64,000 nucleotides of DNA. It comes from Sulfobacillus acidophilus DSM 10332. GTDB lineage: Bacteria > Bacillota > Sulfobacillia > Sulfobacillales > Sulfobacillaceae. This document shows, piece by piece, positions 61,580 through 64,000 of this stretch (its first letter is position 1; every line of letters begins with the position of its first letter). The stretch is taken from NCBI GenBank assembly GCA_000237975.1, contig CP003179.1, positions 124,001 to 188,000 on the forward strand. The letters run 5' to 3'. The position numbers and the translations under genes are program-made. The notes beneath the pieces are model-generated. The model saw only the letters and a program-made list of their open reading frames with translations, did no database searches and was not told the origin of the DNA.

Positions 61580-62452
61580 ATTAGCGGACCGTTATTCATC
61601 ATCGGCGGCAATGAAGACAAAAAGGGACCGCGACGGATCCTGAAGCGCATCGCGGCTCTGGTGCGGCAATCCGAGCGCGGGGGCGGATTGGGCATTATCA
61701 CGACCGCGTCTCTCGAAGAGCGGCAGGCTTATGAGACCTATCGGGCCGTGTTTTACGAACTCGGTGTCCATACGGTGGAGCACTTGCCGGTCTCCACGCG
61801 TCTAAAAGCGTCAGAAGAGACCGTCGTCAATCGCATCCGACCGTTGTCGTTGGTGTTTTTCAGTGGCGGGGATCAGCTCCGTATCACCAGCTTATTAGGG
61901 GGAACGCTTCTTCATCGGACCTTACTGGAAGAACATCGGCGCGGGTTGGCGATTGCCGGCACCTCCGCCGGCGCGTCCATGATGTCCGATACGATGATCG
62001 TGGCCGGTGATGCCGAGACGATGCCCACCCGGAACACGGTGGAAATGGCGCCCGGTATGGGGTTTTGGCCGGGAGCGGTAATCGATCAGCACTTTTCTCA
62101 ACGGGGGCGGATTGGGCGGCTGGTTTCGGCTTTGGCTCAAAACCCGGGGATTTTAGGCGTAGGGTTGGATGAGGACACCGCGATTGAAGTCCGACTGGAC
62201 GAGGCGCGTCTATTGGTGCACGGATCACGCACCGTCACGATTTTAGATGGCCGGGAGGTCACCGAAACGAACGCCTCCGAGTCTTCCCCCGGTCAACCGT
62301 TGGCCTTAACGTCGGTCCGCCTCCATGTCCTGCCCGACGGATATGGTTTTGATTTGACCCGGCGTCTGCCGCTCTCGGCTGAGGACCCCACTTGGAGTAG
62401 GGAGGACATCATCCGTGGAGATTCTATCCACCCGCTTTTATCCCGGCCCTAA
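61580..62452 (+). CDS. cphB: Cyanophycinase
   Basis: About 290 residues of the S51 peptidase family, which degrades cyanophycin to beta-Asp-Arg dipeptides. The N-terminus SGPLFIIGGNEDKKGPRRIL and the nucleophile elbow AGTSAGASMMSDTMI (catalytic Ser near residue 131) are typical. The best start is ATT 61580, eight bases after a six-G run, since family members begin exactly there; upstream GTG and TTG codons fall in the veg terminator and lack a ribosome site. It overlaps cphA by 38 bases, so the two are coupled. Transcription may depend on veg read-through, as I see no promoter between. Confidence 0.85.
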   Translation: MSGPLFIIGGNEDKKGPRRILKRIAALVRQSERGGGLGIITTASLEERQAYETYRAVFYELGVHTVEHLPVSTRLKASEETVVNRIRPLSLVFFSGGDQLRITSLLGGTLLHRTLLEEHRRGLAIAGTSAGASMMSDTMIVAGDAETMPTRNTVEMAPGMGFWPGAVIDQHFSQRGRIGRLVSALAQNPGILGVGLDEDTAIEVRLDEARLLVHGSRTVTILDGREVTETNASESSPGQPLALTSVRLHVLPDGYGFDLTRRLPLSAEDPTWSREDIIRGDSIHPLLSRP

Positions 62453-64000
62453 TCGCCATACGTTATTTCCCGCTTTGGAAGCGATTCTGGACCTGCAGGG
62501 CTATGGGGCGTTTCCTACCTCTCGGCGTCCGTCGTTCATTGCCGCGTTGTTGGAGGGGTTGCCCGGATTGCGGGACCATCACTGCTCACGGGGACGCCCC
62601 GGCGGTTTTGTGGAGCGCCTGACCGAAGGGACCTATTTAGGTCATGTGGTTGAGCATGTGGCGCTTGAACTCCTTTTTCAGGGGGGAGAGACCGGCATCT
62701 ACGGGAAGACACGGGAGATTCAGCCGCCGCGCGTCCGCGTGGTGTTTGAATCGGAAACGGCGGACGGTGGGCGTCTCGCGCTCGAGACGGCGATAGGGAT
62801 TGTGACGCGGTTATGGGACGGACAGCCTGTCGATTGGCCGGCGTTATTTTTATCCGTCCGCAATCAATTGGCCCGTTACCATTTGGGGCCCAGTACGCGC
62901 GCGATTGTGGCGGAAGCGCGTCGCCGCGGCATTCCCGTGGAGCGTTTGGACCAGGATAATTGGGTACGGCTCGGACAGGGCGTCCGGCAGCGCCGGATTA
63001 TGGCGACCATGACGGATGCCACCAGCATTATTAGCGTGGAGTTGGCCCAATCCAAATGGGTGACCCGTCGGGTACTCGATGACGCCGGGATTCCCGTCCC
63101 TCAAGCCCGATTGGTCCATCACTGGGAGGAGGCGTGGGAAGCGGCCCAAGCCATCGGCATGCCGGTGGTGGTCAAACCGTTGGCGGGACATCAAGGCCGA
63201 GGCGTGACCATGGGCGTCGATAGCCGGGCGGCGCTCCGCCGGGCGTGGGAAACCGCCCACGAAGGGTCTTCTGCGGTATTGGTGGAACAACAGGTCCCCG
63301 GCACCGCCTATCGGCTGTTAGTGATCGGATCCAACATGGTGGCCGCGACCGAGCGCATTCCTCCTTTTGTGGTCGGGGACGGACAACAAACGATTCGCGC
63401 TCTCGTCGATCGGTTGAATCAGGACCCCCGTCGGGGGCCCGATCATGGTTTTCCGATGAGTGAAGTGCAAATTGACGCGGATGCCGTTACCACCTTAACG
63501 GCCCAGGGATGGACCTTGGAGGATGTTCCGCCGGTCGGCCATACGGTATGGATTCGACGGACGGCCAATATGTCGACCGGGGCCTTGGCGCGGGATGTTA
63601 CGGACGGCGTCCATCCGGATTTGGCCGATGACGCGGTTCGGGCCGCTCGTGCACTGGGCCTGGACGTGGCGGGGGTGGATATCGTCACCCCGCGTCTTGA
63701 TCGGGGGCTTTCCGAGGCCGGTGGGGCCGTGGTGGAGGTCAACGCCGCCCCGGGGCTTCGGATGCATCTTTATCCGGCGGAAGGAACTCCGCGCCCTGTA
63801 GACCGCTATTTCGTAGACTGGCTCTTTCCCGACGACCAGGGCCGTATTCCCGTGGCCGCGGTGACCGGTACCAACGGGAAGACCACCGTGACCCGGATGA
63901 TTGCCCACATTATGGGCTTAACGGGCCAGGTAGTCGGCATGGCGACGACCGACGGGATCACCATCGGCCGGCGAGTCATTCAAACCGGCGACTTGACCGG
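62415..64000 (+). CDS. cphA: Cyanophycin synthetase (3' partial)
   Basis: The first 528 codons of about 870-900; the window ends inside the gene. It makes the Asp-Arg polymer cyanophycin without a ribosome. GTG 62415 follows GGGAGGACATCATCC. The order of domains is as expected: an N-terminal domain with HVVEHVALELLFQGGE near residue 76, an ATP-grasp module with VELAQSKWVTRRVLDDAGIP near 207 and PVVVKPLAGHQGRGVTMGV near 252, VVEVNAAPGLRMHLYPAEG near 438, then a Mur-ligase-like module with the P-loop AVTGTNGKTTVTRM near 481. The pair cphB-cphA suggests storage of nitrogen, carbon and energy. Confidence 0.9.
   Translation, partial: MEILSTRFYPGPNRHTLFPALEAILDLQGYGAFPTSRRPSFIAALLEGLPGLRDHHCSRGRPGGFVERLTEGTYLGHVVEHVALELLFQGGETGIYGKTREIQPPRVRVVFESETADGGRLALETAIGIVTRLWDGQPVDWPALFLSVRNQLARYHLGPSTRAIVAEARRRGIPVERLDQDNWVRLGQGVRQRRIMATMTDATSIISVELAQSKWVTRRVLDDAGIPVPQARLVHHWEEAWEAAQAIGMPVVVKPLAGHQGRGVTMGVDSRAALRRAWETAHEGSSAVLVEQQVPGTAYRLLVIGSNMVAATERIPPFVVGDGQQTIRALVDRLNQDPRRGPDHGFPMSEVQIDADAVTTLTAQGWTLEDVPPVGHTVWIRRTANMSTGALARDVTDGVHPDLADDAVRAARALGLDVAGVDIVTPRLDRGLSEAGGAVVEVNAAPGLRMHLYPAEGTPRPVDRYFVDWLFPDDQGRIPVAAVTGTNGKTTVTRMIAHIMGLTGQVVGMATTDGITIGRRVIQTGDLT

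Overview
The window is chromosomal DNA from a GC-rich, spore-forming Gram-positive bacterium of the Firmicutes. Sulfobacillus or a close relative (acidophilic sulfur and iron oxidisers) is my best guess. Reasons: the gene order tadA / tRNA-Ser / SRP RNA / dnaX / ybaB / recR and the block yaaO-tmk-darA-holB-yazA-rsmI-abrB-metS-dayD-yabE-ksgA-veg match the Bacillus backbone; abrB, DUF1540 and sigma-K-like promoters point to sporulation; and a sulfite-oxidising molybdoenzyme with rhodanese and DsrE-like partners points to sulfur oxidation. Nothing looks like a prophage, IS element, CRISPR array or plasmid. The species is inference; no database was searched.

Layout. 1-3.6 kb: dapA, a possible 45-codon gene, a cation-diffusion-facilitator transporter and a secreted phosphoesterase. 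3.7-11.2 kb: sulfur block with rhodanese, DsrE-like protein, a LysR regulator divergent from soeABC-like genes (molybdopterin subunit, four-cluster ferredoxin, DmsC-type anchor), and a translationally coupled glycosyltransferase-fold protein. 11.2-12.4 kb: an odd stretch with a GNAT gene broken by two in-frame TAG codons and an RluA-like gene that runs, in frame through a TGA, into a glutaredoxin domain; the TGA sits exactly at the first cysteine of CxxC. 12.7-19.3 kb: glyoxylate shunt (aceB-aceA), geranylgeranyl-reductase-type flavoprotein, MFS transporter and a DODA/LigB-type protein. 19.4-28.9 kb: tRNAs, tadA, SRP RNA, dnaX-ybaB-recR, gltX, HipA-like kinase, a divergent pair of low-complexity genes with sigma-K-like promoters, and rlmI. 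28.9-32.2 kb: erpA, marR and a beta-oxidation operon. 32.3-38.8 kb: cell-wall hydrolase under a c-di-AMP riboswitch, rpoE-pyrG, and a complete PspA/PspAA/PspAB/HtpX membrane-stress cluster. 38.9-46.1 kb: tRNA-Gln and tRNA-Glu, thioesterase, P5C dehydrogenase and one compact 16S-23S-5S operon. 46.1-51.1 kb: HMG-CoA reductase, a ferritin-like diiron protein, an acyl-CoA synthetase and small envelope proteins. 51.1-64 kb: the Bacillus-like housekeeping block, then cyanophycinase and cyanophycin synthetase, which runs off the window.

How it fits together. Sulfane sulfur handling (rhodanese, DsrE) and sulfite oxidation to sulfate with electrons to quinone (SoeABC) form a plausible energy module under LysR control. 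Fatty acids or acetyl units would pass through the acyl-CoA synthetase, thioesterase and beta-oxidation enzymes into the glyoxylate shunt. Isoprenoids would come from mevalonate (HMG-CoA reductase) and be modified by the reductase. c-di-AMP appears twice, as a riboswitch ligand for wall hydrolysis and as the ligand of DarA. Cyanophycin could serve as a nitrogen and carbon reserve. The most interesting signal is the candidate selenocysteine glutaredoxin at 11.65-11.85 kb, which could also be a simple nonsense mutation.
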